A stretch of 64,000 bases of DNA from Shewanella pneumatophori (GCF_023283895.1 NZ_JAKILB010000009.1:62001-126000), one strand, 5' to 3'. Shown: positions 49,971 through 58,577, numbered from the stretch's first letter. Notes: generated by a model not told the origin, from the letters alone. Numbers and translations: made by a program.

Positions 49971-50818
49971 TAAGCACTCCTCTTTGCACTGGTTAAATGC
50001 CGATTTTGATAATCATGAACCTGGTTGATCTCCCGCAATAACTCTTTGGTGGCGGGAATATTAAAATCGCGTTCAAGCAAGGTTGGATAAACGCCATGAA
50101 ATTGATGACATGCTTCGAGTAACTTCCATACCGGATCAATAATATCCGCACCATGGGTATCCACTATCAGATCTTCAGCTTCCTCATAGTGTCCAGCTAT
50201 ATGTAAATAGGCAATCCTGTCTGTTGGCATCGCCTTTAAAAACTCAAGCGCATCGTAGTTATGATTAATTGAATTTACGTAGATATTATTTACATCCAGT
50301 AGCATTTTACAGTCAGCTTCTTGCATGACAGCATTAACAAACTCAACTTCGGACATCTCAGCGCCAGGCGCCGCATAAAAAGAGACATTCTCTAAAATCA
50401 AAGGTCGCTCGATAATATCTTCTACCTGTTTTACTCGCTTAGCAACATGCATAACAGCGTCTGCGGTAAATGGAATAGGCATTAAGTCATACATATGCCC
50501 ACTACCAGAGCAATAACTTAAATGTTCTGAATAGGTGCTAATTTGGTGTAAGTCTAAAAAGCTTTTGACGTTTTTAACAAACTCAAGATCTAGCGGCTCA
50601 GGACTACCAATAGAAAGTGATAAACCATGGCAATAGAACTCATGCTTTTCGGTTAACTCTCTAAACTGTCTGCCGAACTTGCCACCAAGCGTCATCCAGT
50701 TTTCAGGTGCTACTTCAAAAAAGTTAATGTCGTTAGGCACTATTTGGCAAAACTCATCCAGCATTTCTCGCCTAAGTCCCAATCCAACTTGTGCTTGATT
50801 AAGCCTATTATTTGTCAT
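49970..50818 (-). CDS. hvfB: MNIO-type RiPP maturase (DUF692, HvfB/BufB family)
   Basis: 282 residues, TIM-barrel. Candidate metal ligands known for the family are present: His64 (YCHGLS), His99 (YSEHLSY), Glu143 (LENVSF), Asp175 and Asn178 (LLDVNNIYVN), His206 and His210 (YLHIAGH), Asp220 and His222 (VDTHG), Glu249 (LLERD). Multinuclear iron-dependent oxidative enzymes act on cysteines of a precursor peptide with oxygen, making oxazolone/thioamide or thiooxazole groups. The neighbouring precursor has the matching EGKCG motifs. Cytosolic, so modification precedes export. Confidence 0.93.
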   Translation of the reverse strand: MTNNRLNQAQVGLGLRREMLDEFCQIVPNDINFFEVAPENWMTLGGKFGRQFRELTEKHEFYCHGLSLSIGSPEPLDLEFVKNVKSFLDLHQISTYSEHLSYCSGSGHMYDLMPIPFTADAVMHVAKRVKQVEDIIERPLILENVSFYAAPGAEMSEVEFVNAVMQEADCKMLLDVNNIYVNSINHNYDALEFLKAMPTDRIAYLHIAGHYEEAEDLIVDTHGADIIDPVWKLLEACHQFHGVYPTLLERDFNIPATKELLREINQVHDYQNRHLTSAKRSA

Positions 50819-50851
50819 ACTGCACGCCTACATTATTCTCACAAACAAATA

Positions 50852-50872
50852 GGGCCAGCGATATGCTGACCC
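50852..50872 (-). terminator. Intercistronic hairpin between hvfA and hvfB
   Basis: GGGCCAGC (50852-50859) and GCTGACCC (50865-50872) can form an 8-base stem with one G-T pair and a 5-base loop. On the minus strand it is followed by TATTTGTTTG, a poor T-tract, so it may let some transcripts pass and give more precursor than enzyme. Partial terminator is inference. Confidence 0.45.
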
Positions 50873-50892
50873 CTTTTTAGTGCTGGGAAAGC

Positions 50893-51321
50893 TTATTTTG
50901 AACCACCACATTTACCTTCGCCGCACTTGCCTTCTTTTTTAGCCTTGTCGCCACCGCACTTGCCTTCGCCACACTTACCTTCTTTAGCTTTAGCTTTGTC
51001 GCCACCACATTTACCTTCGCCGCACTTACCTTCTTTGGCTTTAGCTTTGTCGCCACCGCACTTGCCTTCGCCGCATTTACCTTCTTTGGCTTTAGCTTTG
51101 TCGCCACCACATTTACCTTCGCCGCACTTACCTTCTTTGGCATCTTTCTTCTCGCCGCCACACTTACCTTCACCACACTTGCCTTCGCCTGCGAATAATT
51201 GGTAACCAGCTGACATTTCACTATAACCAAATGGACTTGCTTGTACACTGGCTGTTAATGCACTTCCCATTACAACAGCACCTACAGCAGCAGTAATTGC
51301 AGTTTTATTAACTAATTTCAT
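50893..51321 (-). CDS. hvfA: HvfA-type RiPP precursor, twelve EGKCG motifs
   Basis: 142 residues from the ATG at 51319-51321, with AAGGAAG upstream; a TTG eight codons earlier is rejected. A signal peptide ends near ASVQA (residue 28). A short conserved linker (SPFGYSEMSAGYQLFAG) is followed by six EGKCGEGKCGG pairs joined by DKAKAK-type spacers. All twelve cysteines (49, 54, 66, 71, 83, 88, 100, 105, 117, 122, 133, 138) are in EGKCG motifs. Period 17 residues, last one 16. Relatives (HvfA of Haemophilus, bufferins) carry oxidised cysteines and bind copper after export. The product here was not shown; this is inference. Confidence 0.92.
   Translation of the reverse strand: MKLVNKTAITAAVGAVVMGSALTASVQASPFGYSEMSAGYQLFAGEGKCGEGKCGGEKKDAKEGKCGEGKCGGDKAKAKEGKCGEGKCGGDKAKAKEGKCGEGKCGGDKAKAKEGKCGEGKCGGDKAKKEGKCGEGKCGGSK
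50896..51186. repeat. In-gene 51-base tandem repeats of hvfA
   Basis: Units of 51 bases (17 codons) encode the EGKCG pairs and spacers; the middle units are nearly identical at the DNA level, the outer ones less so. The complementary strand is open and rich in SPPHLPSPH, which is a by-product of the repeat. Confidence 0.85.
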
Positions 51322-51706
51322 AATATCTTCCTTTTCTTTAATCAACTTTAATATCGGTTACCAACGGCACATTTTGTTGGCTTGCTTAACTAGACCTTGT
51401 TGTTAGCAATTTAATTTCAATTTTTATACATCTATCACATTTATGGCTCATTAAAGCTGTTAGGTCAAATAATGCGCGGGACATATAGCTTGGATATCTC
51501 GATGTTTAACCGCGATTTTTAATCTAATGAAAGCAAGCTCTGCAATTTAACTAACAGCCCACTTATATAGGGTTGAGGTTAAATTACGATTTAAAAGATA
51601 TCCTACGGTCATTGTTAATAGCCGAGCCTAGGGCTTATGAGGCTTGTTTATGTTGGCCTAGGAGTTTGCGATAAGGTAGAATGCTGCGCCTTGAAATAGC
51701 GATATA
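51322..51706. other. Divergent region hvfA / dusC
   Basis: 385 bases, AT-rich, without a credible gene. It must contain the hvfABC promoter (minus) and the dusC promoter (plus). On the minus strand TATAAA at 51423-51428 is a possible -10 with a leader of about 100 bases. No clear copper-regulator palindrome is visible. Confidence 0.5.
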
Positions 51707-51718
51707 TTGGACAAGTCT

Positions 51719-52663
51719 GTGCGAATAATTTTGGCGCCTATGGAAGGCGTTGTTGATGATTTAATGCGAGATATTCTCTCTGCAATCAACCCTTATGATC
51801 TTATGGTCACCGAGTTTGTTCGCGTGGTTGATCAGCTATTACCTGAAAAGGTGTTTTATCGTATTTGCCCTGAATTACAACATGGTGGCCAAACCCTATC
51901 TGGCACCCCTGTGCGAGTGCAACTGCTTGGCCAAGAGCCTGGCTGGATGGCAGAAAATGCTATCAGAGCAATTGAGCTGGGGTCGAAAGGTGTCGATGTT
52001 AACTTTGGCTGCCCAGCCAAAATGGTCAATCGCAGTAATGGCGGAGCTGTAATGCTGCAGTATCCTGAGCAGCTTTATAATGTAGTCAAAGCAATGCGAG
52101 ATGCAGTGCCAAGTGACCAGCCTGTAACAGCCAAAATTCGCTTAGGCTTTAACGACAAGTCACTTTATATGGAAAATGCGCTTGCGATATATGAAGCCGG
52201 TGCCAGCGAGCTTGCTGTACATGCTCGCAGCAAAGTTGACGGTTATAAGCCGCCTGCTTACTGGGAATACATCACCGATATCAATAATAAATTGCCAATT
52301 CCAGTTATTGCTAATGGTGAGATTTGGAATAAAGATGATGCTGAGCGCTGTATGCAAGTAACAGGTTGCGACAGCATTATGGTTGGCCGTGGGGCAATAT
52401 CGCTACCAAATTTAGCTGCCCATATAAAAGGTGAAGCGGCTTACTCCTGGCAACAAGCGCTAGAACTCATGTTGCAATACACTGACCGAGAACTCGAAGG
52501 CCGTAAGAGCACCTATTACCCAGCCCGAATTAAGCAGTGGTTTGGATACTTAAATCGCCAATACAGCGAAGCTGATGAGCTATTTAGAGAACTAAGGGTC
52601 TTTAAAACTGCAGATGAAATTATCCAGGTTCTTCGCCAAGCACGAGCCAAATTACCTGACTAG
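51719..52663 (+). CDS. dusC: tRNA-dihydrouridine(16) synthase DusC
   Basis: 314 residues from a GTG at 51719; this start reproduces the E. coli N-terminus (MR-LLAPMEGV) and puts the catalytic cysteine at 98 (VNFGCPAKMVN), as in E. coli. A TTG four codons earlier has no better ribosome site. TEFVRVVDQLLP and RIKQWFGYL are DusC features that separate it from DusA and DusB. FMN-dependent reduction of U16 in tRNA. It lies divergent from hvfABC. Confidence 0.94.
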   Translation: MRIILAPMEGVVDDLMRDILSAINPYDLMVTEFVRVVDQLLPEKVFYRICPELQHGGQTLSGTPVRVQLLGQEPGWMAENAIRAIELGSKGVDVNFGCPAKMVNRSNGGAVMLQYPEQLYNVVKAMRDAVPSDQPVTAKIRLGFNDKSLYMENALAIYEAGASELAVHARSKVDGYKPPAYWEYITDINNKLPIPVIANGEIWNKDDAERCMQVTGCDSIMVGRGAISLPNLAAHIKGEAAYSWQQALELMLQYTDRELEGRKSTYYPARIKQWFGYLNRQYSEADELFRELRVFKTADEIIQVLRQARAKLPD

Positions 52664-52792
52664 ATCAATCTTAAGTCGTATTTATCGCCATAATCCACTA
52701 AATATTGGTTTGACTTGATCTCAGTCATATCGCCGAATGACTGCTTGATTAGACTAATAGGCCGTAAAAGTCGATAAATACAGGCAGCAGAA

Positions 52793-53149
52793 GTGAGTAC
52801 CAGCCAAATCCAGCAGACTCTATTGAATATAGAGTCGGAATTAAGAGAAAAGATTGCTGCACTCCCCGAAATGCAAATCAAGCTAATGGACCAGCTTAAT
52901 TATTCTCTTTGTGAACTCATTCAAATCATGACTGAAGTTCACTTATGTGAGCACCCATTATTTTTTGAACTGATGCGCTTAGATGCAGCTCGCTGTCAGC
53001 TTGAAATTGGTTTGTACGGTGTGTGCAGTGATTGTGAGAATGAAATAGAGCCTGAACGCTTAGCAAAAGATCCGCTAGAGCAGCGCTGTCTAACTTGCAG
53101 TAACCATTTTAGTCAGCAACATAGGCAAGAGTTAAGGCTTAATCATTAG
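52793..53149 (+). CDS. DksA/TraR-family zinc-finger protein
   Basis: 118 residues from a GTG. The C-terminal half has the four-cysteine finger of DksA proteins (Cys78, Cys81, Cys99, Cys102; YGVCSDCENEIEPERL and QRCLTCSN). It is shorter than DksA (151), and the coiled-coil tip lacks the paired Asp residues I would expect (no DXXDXA). It probably binds the secondary channel of RNA polymerase only loosely or has another partner; function unknown. The ribosome site is weak. Confidence 0.8.
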   Translation: MSTSQIQQTLLNIESELREKIAALPEMQIKLMDQLNYSLCELIQIMTEVHLCEHPLFFELMRLDAARCQLEIGLYGVCSDCENEIEPERLAKDPLEQRCLTCSNHFSQQHRQELRLNH

Positions 53150-53195
53150 TTTGCTTTTAAACTTGTCGATTGATACTCGCTGTAAATAGCCATAA

Positions 53196-53224
53196 AAAAA
53201 ACCTCCGTTAAGGAGGTTTTTTGT
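53196..53224. terminator. Bidirectional terminator between the DksA-like gene and the TonB receptor gene
   Basis: AAAAAACCTCC (53196-53206) and GGAGGTTTTTT (53212-53222) form an 11-base stem with a 5-base loop. A-run and T-run flank it, serving both convergent genes. Confidence 0.88.
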
Positions 53225-53249
53225 TATATATGAAACATTAATTTACTGA

Positions 53250-56000
53250 TTAAAACTTCACACTTGCTCTTACAAAGAAGTAGCGGCCAAGTACGTCATA
53301 AGTGTACGGGTCAGTATTTGAATCGTTATTACCTGAGTAGTATGGCGGTTGCTCATCAAATAGGTTGTTAACACCACCAGATAGACGAACAGTTTCAGTT
53401 ACGTCATATGTTGCTGATAAGTCATGATACATAACAGCATCTACACTTGGAGCATAACACTTTGATGGATCGTCTTTACAAGCAAATGAATCCATACCAT
53501 CGATGTAGCGTGCTTCGTATGTTGCACTCCAGTCACTTCCGGTAGCTGTCAAGTTAAAGTTAGTCTTTAGTTTAGCGTAAGCACCTACGCCACCAGTGAT
53601 ATAGCCACGGTAATCAACCGCTACGCCATCTTGGTCAAATTCTTCATATTCATTTAGAAGTGAAGTATCTAGACCCGCTCTCCAATCTAAGCCTAAACCT
53701 TCAAATACGTATGCAACGTTAATATCGTAACCAGAGGTGTTAGTTTGACCTATGTTTTGTAATCCATTATCAAATGAGATTCGACCCGTTCCATCAATTT
53801 CGATATTTGCAGACTGACATAACGCAGTACCAGTATTAATCTTATTGCCACCAGCATCTAAACACTGGTTTGCCACATAGTTAGAATCTACCGCAGTAAT
53901 AGTGTTACTAATTTCAATATCATAGTAATCAACTGTGAACGATAGACCTTCAACAAAACTTGGTGAATAAACTAAACCAAGTGTAGTGATATCCGCTTCT
54001 TCCGGTGTCAGATTAGGGTTACCGCCTACAGTTACTTCTGCCTGAGTTTGTTCTGTTGCAGGGTGCTTAATTTGGTCAAACGATGGAGACTTACCGCCAT
54101 ATAGCTCGCTGACAGTTGGTGCACGGAATGCTGTAGACATACCACCACGAACCATTAAGTCATCAGTCATACGCCACGTTAGGCCTAGCTTCCAAGTATT
54201 ATCTGAACCAAATGTGCTGTAATCGAAATAGCGGATAGCGGCACTCAAATCAACTTGTTGCGCTAACGGTAAATCACTTAGTAATGGAATAGCTAGCTCA
54301 GCATATGCTTCATTTACGTCAAAAGAACCGGCTGTAGCCTCTACTCGAGGATCATTCGCAAGCCCCTGTGATGTCAACGAATCTGGCGTATAATAAGCAG
54401 ACTCTTTTCTGAACTCATAACCAGCTGCAAAACCTAGAATTCCAGCAGGTAGCTCCATTATTTCACCTGACAACGTAGCGGCCATAATATCTAGCTCACT
54501 GCCACCAGCATTAATTTCTGTATAAATATATGGTGCAATACTCTCACCTTCCCACGAAGACTGAGTAAAAGGATCAAACTCTTGTGCTAATACTGCATCA
54601 TTAATTGAACCTAAGTTATGTAGATTTGCGAGAGTGTCTACTGAGTCGTTCTTTCCTTTGTTATAAGAGGCATCCCAAGTCCAGCCGTTTTCGAACTCAC
54701 CTTCAAGTCCTACAACTACACGAACAGTATCTACAACCTGTGAGAAATCTCGTGTACCTGACTCAACCACACGACGACCATAATTTAGTTTTTCGCCTTC
54801 TTGTACATGACCAACCAGCTCTTTATTCATCCAAGAAGAATCGTACGCCCAAGCACTGCTGTTCCAGATTGGCTGAGGAGCCATTTGTTGCTCAGACCAA
54901 CGCTTAGAGTACATAGCTTCAGAAAAGAACATGATTGAATCTGATAGCTCATAAGTACCAGAAAACGAAAGATTCAAACGCTCCATAGGTGTTGAAAGGT
55001 AGCTGTCTTTTGAATAGTTATATTTATCTTCATTAGTAAAGTCATGGTATTCGCCACCACGACCACTTAAGTCAGCTTCGGTTTTATTTGGATCGAAGTA
55101 AGCAAACTTTGCTTTGCCGTCATCACCAGCAATATAGTGGCCATAGTAACCGCTATCGCCTATTTCATAAGCACCATCTTCACCTGAACCGACTATACCA
55201 TGGTTCTTATCGCCCCAAATATGGCCGCCTTCGGAATATGAACTACCACCACAATACAATTCACTTCCGCCAGAAGTTTCAGCAATAGGACACTCAGAGA
55301 AGTCTCTATCAGCCTGGCTTGCATCACCACGTTTAGTGAATTGGGCGTTAATAACTACGTTACCTTTGTCAAATGTATTACCGACAGTAAAATCAACGCT
55401 TGTTTCATCAGCATCGCCATGCCCAGACATACCCGTCTGTACATTCATTTCAAAGCCTTCAAAATCACGCTTCAAAATAACGTTTACCACACCAGCAATC
55501 GCATCTGTACCGTATACAGCTGACGCGCCATCTTTTAGTACTTCAACACGTTGAATCATTGAAACTGGAATCGTGTTCAAATCCACAGATGAAGCTGCGC
55601 CAGTACCAGAGGCAATCATACGACGACCGTTAACCAATACCAGAGTACGGTTAGAGCCTAGACCGCGTAAGTTAACGCGAGCATTACCGCCTGAGCCATT
55701 GTTTACGGCAGCGTTAGTCATTGCACCGCCTGATGCGGTCATTTTCTGTAACACGTCATCAATAGAAGTCGCACCTGATGCCATAATAGCTGAGGCATCG
55801 ATTACGCTTACAGGACTGGAGGTTTCCATGTCTGCACGTTTAATACGTGAACCGGTTACCTGAATACGTTCAACACTTTCTTCTGCATTACTTCCTGCAG
55901 ATTCTTCTGCATAAACAAACCCAGATAATGCAACACTGGTTGCAGCCGCAGCAATTAGGCTGCTACGAATAGCTTTTGCTGTTAATGATACAGAGCTCAT
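53250..56000 (-). CDS. TonB-dependent outer-membrane receptor
   Basis: 916 residues from the ATG at 55998-56000, which has GAGGGAAT upstream; an ATG-like frame 26 codons longer is rejected. Signal peptide (cleavage near GFVYA), TonB-box region (ERIQVTGSRI), plug domain (INVILKRDFE, VLKDGASAVYGTDAIAGV) and a barrel that ends in the phenylalanine RASVKF. Oxidised Cys pairs occur in extracellular loops. The family takes up siderophores, carbohydrates or peptides; the proteins with this plug sequence in Shewanella/Alteromonas are mostly of unknown substrate. No uptake partner is adjacent. Confidence 0.93.
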   Translation of the reverse strand: MSSVSLTAKAIRSSLIAAAATSVALSGFVYAEESAGSNAEESVERIQVTGSRIKRADMETSSPVSVIDASAIMASGATSIDDVLQKMTASGGAMTNAAVNNGSGGNARVNLRGLGSNRTLVLVNGRRMIASGTGAASSVDLNTIPVSMIQRVEVLKDGASAVYGTDAIAGVVNVILKRDFEGFEMNVQTGMSGHGDADETSVDFTVGNTFDKGNVVINAQFTKRGDASQADRDFSECPIAETSGGSELYCGGSSYSEGGHIWGDKNHGIVGSGEDGAYEIGDSGYYGHYIAGDDGKAKFAYFDPNKTEADLSGRGGEYHDFTNEDKYNYSKDSYLSTPMERLNLSFSGTYELSDSIMFFSEAMYSKRWSEQQMAPQPIWNSSAWAYDSSWMNKELVGHVQEGEKLNYGRRVVESGTRDFSQVVDTVRVVVGLEGEFENGWTWDASYNKGKNDSVDTLANLHNLGSINDAVLAQEFDPFTQSSWEGESIAPYIYTEINAGGSELDIMAATLSGEIMELPAGILGFAAGYEFRKESAYYTPDSLTSQGLANDPRVEATAGSFDVNEAYAELAIPLLSDLPLAQQVDLSAAIRYFDYSTFGSDNTWKLGLTWRMTDDLMVRGGMSTAFRAPTVSELYGGKSPSFDQIKHPATEQTQAEVTVGGNPNLTPEEADITTLGLVYSPSFVEGLSFTVDYYDIEISNTITAVDSNYVANQCLDAGGNKINTGTALCQSANIEIDGTGRISFDNGLQNIGQTNTSGYDINVAYVFEGLGLDWRAGLDTSLLNEYEEFDQDGVAVDYRGYITGGVGAYAKLKTNFNLTATGSDWSATYEARYIDGMDSFACKDDPSKCYAPSVDAVMYHDLSATYDVTETVRLSGGVNNLFDEQPPYYSGNNDSNTDPYTYDVLGRYFFVRASVKF

Positions 56001-56809
56001 ATTAATTCCCTCAATCCCAGAAATAAAAAATGGAATGGTTAAATTTATTTTAATTTTATTTAAACAGGCGGTTAACACCTATAAGTTGAATACTGTTTAA
56101 ATTTAACTTTTATGTCAACTGTCGCAACATAAAAACAACTAAAAAGATATTATTTGATACATTTGAAAAATTAGAGTCGCCACAAAATAAAATTAAAACA
56201 AAGACTTAAAAAGCAGGAAGGGCAAGGCGAGATTAAGAGAAAGATAAATAAGTAGCGGCACAAATGTATCAGCAATAATATATTTGTTAAGATTTAGTTA
56301 ACGACACAAGCAATTAAAACCATAAATGCAACTATCTAGTCACACTTAATCAACACTAGCCAAACATTAAACAAACATTTATTGGGAAGAGGTGTTAAAA
56401 TACATTTAACTAATAAGTGAGAAAAATAAGAAACTATTTTCATTTGAATAATATTTAACCAAAAATATATTGTGATGCTTGGTCATACAAATATTTTTAA
56501 CTAAAAATAGAAAGTAATCTTCGAAATATAACAAGAAAAGTGATTGTAATTTAACAATGCTTGCCCCCACTCCGGCACTATATTAAAAAACGCCATGAGC
56601 GAATTGTTACCGCAAGCATGTTTGCAGTCAGACCAATCAGCTCAGTCTAAACATTGTAAAAAGGTTAGTTAAGCATCTCTTTGTGCATGACGTGTGTAGT
56701 CACCGAAACATTAACAAAATTGAACTACTTGCTAATTTTATCCAAGCATAATTGCATGCTGAAAACAAAAAAGGAGCCAAAAGGCTCCTTTTTGTGTCAC
56801 ACATTCGAA
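56001..56809. other. AT-rich gap between ndk and the TonB receptor gene
   Basis: 809 bases with long A/T tracts. I find no open frame with a ribosome site. It holds the ndk terminator and the receptor promoter. No Fur-like 19-base palindrome could be recognised by eye. A 26-base GC-richer patch near 56565-56600 has no obvious meaning. Confidence 0.6.
56768..56796 (-). terminator. Terminator of ndk
   Basis: AAAAAGGAGCC (56768-56778) and GGCTCCTTTTT (56783-56793) form an 11-base stem with a 4-base loop. Confidence 0.85.
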
Positions 56810-57241
56810 TTAACGAGTGCGTGGGCATAGCTCTTCAGCGCTGAAGAAGTAAGCTACTTCACGCTCAGCTGATGCTAATGAGTCAGAACCGTGAGCAGCG
56901 TTCTCATCGATGCTTTCTGCGAAATCAGCACGGATTGTACCTTCCGCAGCTTCAGCTGGGTTAGTCGCACCTAGGATTTCACGGTGAGCTAGAACAGCGT
57001 TCTCGCCTTCAAGAACTTGAACCATGATAGGACCAGAAGTCATGAACGCAACTAGTGCACCAAAGAATGGACGCTCGCTGTGCTCAGCGTAGAAGCCTTC
57101 AGCTTGCTCTTGGCTTAGGTGAACCATTTTAGAAGCGATGATTTTCAGGCCAGCCGTTTCAAAACGGTTATAGATAGCGCCAATGTGGTTTTTTGCAACA
57201 GCATCAGGCTTAATGATAGAAAAAGTACGTTCGATAGCCAT
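56810..57241 (-). CDS. ndk: Nucleoside diphosphate kinase
   Basis: 143 residues, the usual length. [12 protein letters not shown] opens the protein and the phosphorylated His117 is in NAAHGSDS, as in E. coli. It equilibrates nucleoside di- and triphosphates. It follows iscX and the His-rich small gene in the same direction, and ends in its own terminator. Confidence 0.97.
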   Translation of the reverse strand: MAIERTFSIIKPDAVAKNHIGAIYNRFETAGLKIIASKMVHLSQEQAEGFYAEHSERPFFGALVAFMTSGPIMVQVLEGENAVLAHREILGATNPAEAAEGTIRADFAESIDENAAHGSDSLASAEREVAYFFSAEELCPRTR

Positions 57242-57470
57242 GAAAAGCTTCCTTCTTGAATATAGGGGTTTTAATTTTCGCGCGGATTATACGAAATTCT
57301 GCACCTATTGCCTACCCTTTAACGGCCATCTAATTGAGATAAGTCTGATATCTGGATATAAAAACCCTGAGTGGGTCACACTTTACAGTCGCCACCGTGC
57401 ACTTTCTATCGCTAAATTAACCAAGACTAAACGATTGACCAACTAAATTAGCCAATCATTTATCACAACA

Positions 57471-57641
57471 TTACTTACGATTTTTAACCCAAACAAAGCC
57501 TACAGCAATAACCGCTAAAAGTGCTAAAGCAGGGGCTAAGTCAACAAAGTGATGAAATAAGCCAACACCACCGTGCCCCTCATGAGCAAAAGCAACTGTA
57601 GGAGATAACAAGATTGTTCCTAATAATAATAACTTACGCAT
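57471..57641 (-). CDS. 56-residue secreted or membrane peptide with His-rich segment
   Basis: The frame runs from the ATG at 57639-57641, with AAGGGAT about seven bases upstream, to TAA. The peptide starts with a signal (MRKLLLLGTILLSPTVAFA), followed by HEGHGGVGLFHH and a second helix (about 36-51) ending in KNRK. Five of the mature residues in a 12-residue stretch are His or Glu, so it could bind copper, nickel or zinc on the periplasmic side of the membrane. It lies between ndk and iscX. Family unknown to me. Confidence 0.7.
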   Translation of the reverse strand: MRKLLLLGTILLSPTVAFAHEGHGGVGLFHHFVDLAPALALLAVIAVGFVWVKNRK

Positions 57642-57819
57642 ATCTACATCCCTTTCTCAAAATGATGACTTAAGCCAAAGCCAAGCAAAAACAGTCTTCA
57701 ATTTAGAACAATTTTTGCTTCTACACTTGATACGGATCAACTGCAAACGGAATTGCGTATTCAACAATCAACAGAGTAGACCAAGATCACACTTGTGCGC
57801 TTAACCCCGACAAAGTGTC

Positions 57820-58017
57820 TCATTTTTCAGCAATCCAATTCGCCTGAATTGCTTCGAGTACTCTTTCATTACAGTGGCTAGGGTCATCGTCAAAACAATC
57901 AAGCGCCAATATCCACTCATTTAGATCGGTAAAGCGAATAGTTTCAGGGTTCACCTCGGGATATTTCTCTAACAACTCTAAAGCAATTTCTAATGAATCT
58001 ATCCATTTTAGCTGCAT
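57820..58017 (-). CDS. iscX: Fe-S assembly adaptor IscX
   Basis: 65 residues from the ATG at 58015-58017, matching the E. coli start (M-L-K-W-D-S); AAAGGAG lies seven bases upstream, and an ATG one codon earlier is also possible. Conserved RFTDLNEWILAL and FDDDPSHCNERVLEAI give the acidic face that binds IscS and Fe2+. In E. coli it is the last gene of the isc operon; here it is separated from fdx by 585 bases and a terminator. Confidence 0.93.
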   Translation of the reverse strand: MQLKWIDSLEIALELLEKYPEVNPETIRFTDLNEWILALDCFDDDPSHCNERVLEAIQANWIAEK

Positions 58018-58363
58018 CATTACGCTCCTTTTATCTGCACTAAACTGAGTATAAGCCAACTCACAGCTAACATTTAAGAAGGTGAGCTAATCTAAGCGCT
58101 TTTTGAAGCTCTTGCTGATTTAAGATCTTGCAGAACACAAACCAAGGAAAGTATATGCATTGCTCATAACCACAAACAGTATAGAGCTTATCCGTTAGAG
58201 CTTATGCCTGCATATGGGCTATTTAAATCTCATCAATAAAAGCATCCTGATAGTTTCGATATAGCTCACCAAGCGAGAGCTAACCGCTTTAGGATTAGGA
58301 CTTAGAGAACATGCAAGATCGTGTGGTTTGCAACGAGTGAAAGTCATAGTTGAACTGCTTAAT

Positions 58364-58457
58364 AAGGGTATAACCATTATTGCAGCTATTCGCCTTAAAT
58401 TAGTTTGCCAAGAGTCTCTCTAAATAGATCAAATTCTTACATCGATTGGTATAACCT
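58364..58457. repeat. MITE-like element with imperfect terminal inverted repeats
   Basis: AAGGGTATAACCATTAT at the left and CGATTGGTATAACCTT at the right are imperfect inverted repeats. Inside, 58407-58455 matches 43931-43978, and ATTCGCCTTAAATTAG matches the copy near 19540. About 94 bases, no coding capacity. Confidence 0.45.
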
Positions 58458-58543
58458 TGCCAAAACGAGTCTGAATAGCGCTATTTTTTGTGTAGCTGAG
58501 AGCAAGGCTCTCCTAAAGTTTAGTTATCTAGCGATAAAAACAA

Positions 58544-58577
58544 AAAAGCCAGTAGATTTAGCTACTGGCTTTTTAAA
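58544..58577 (-). terminator. Terminator of the isc operon after fdx
   Basis: AAAAGCCAGTAG (58544-58555) and CTACTGGCTTTT (58562-58573) form a 12-base stem; A-run before it is a T-run on the minus strand. It cuts iscX off from the operon. Confidence 0.85.

Noticed and set aside
50896..51186. Regular repeats that could look like a CRISPR array
   Set aside because: The 51-base units are contiguous, contain no variable spacers, and code for a peptide repeat; no cas gene is near.
50927..51205. Open frame on the plus strand with repeated SPPHLPSPH units
   Set aside because: It is the antisense of the hvfA repeats, has no credible ribosome site, and arises only because the repeat has few stop codons on the other strand.
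51356..51361. GTAACC on the minus strand, like an ECF -35 box known for bufferin operons
   Set aside because: It is only about 35 bases from the hvfA ATG and no fitting -10 follows, so a start there would leave no room for the ribosome site.
57183..57446. 87-codon frame overlapping the ndk start
   Set aside because: It is antisense to ndk over its first part and has no ribosome site.
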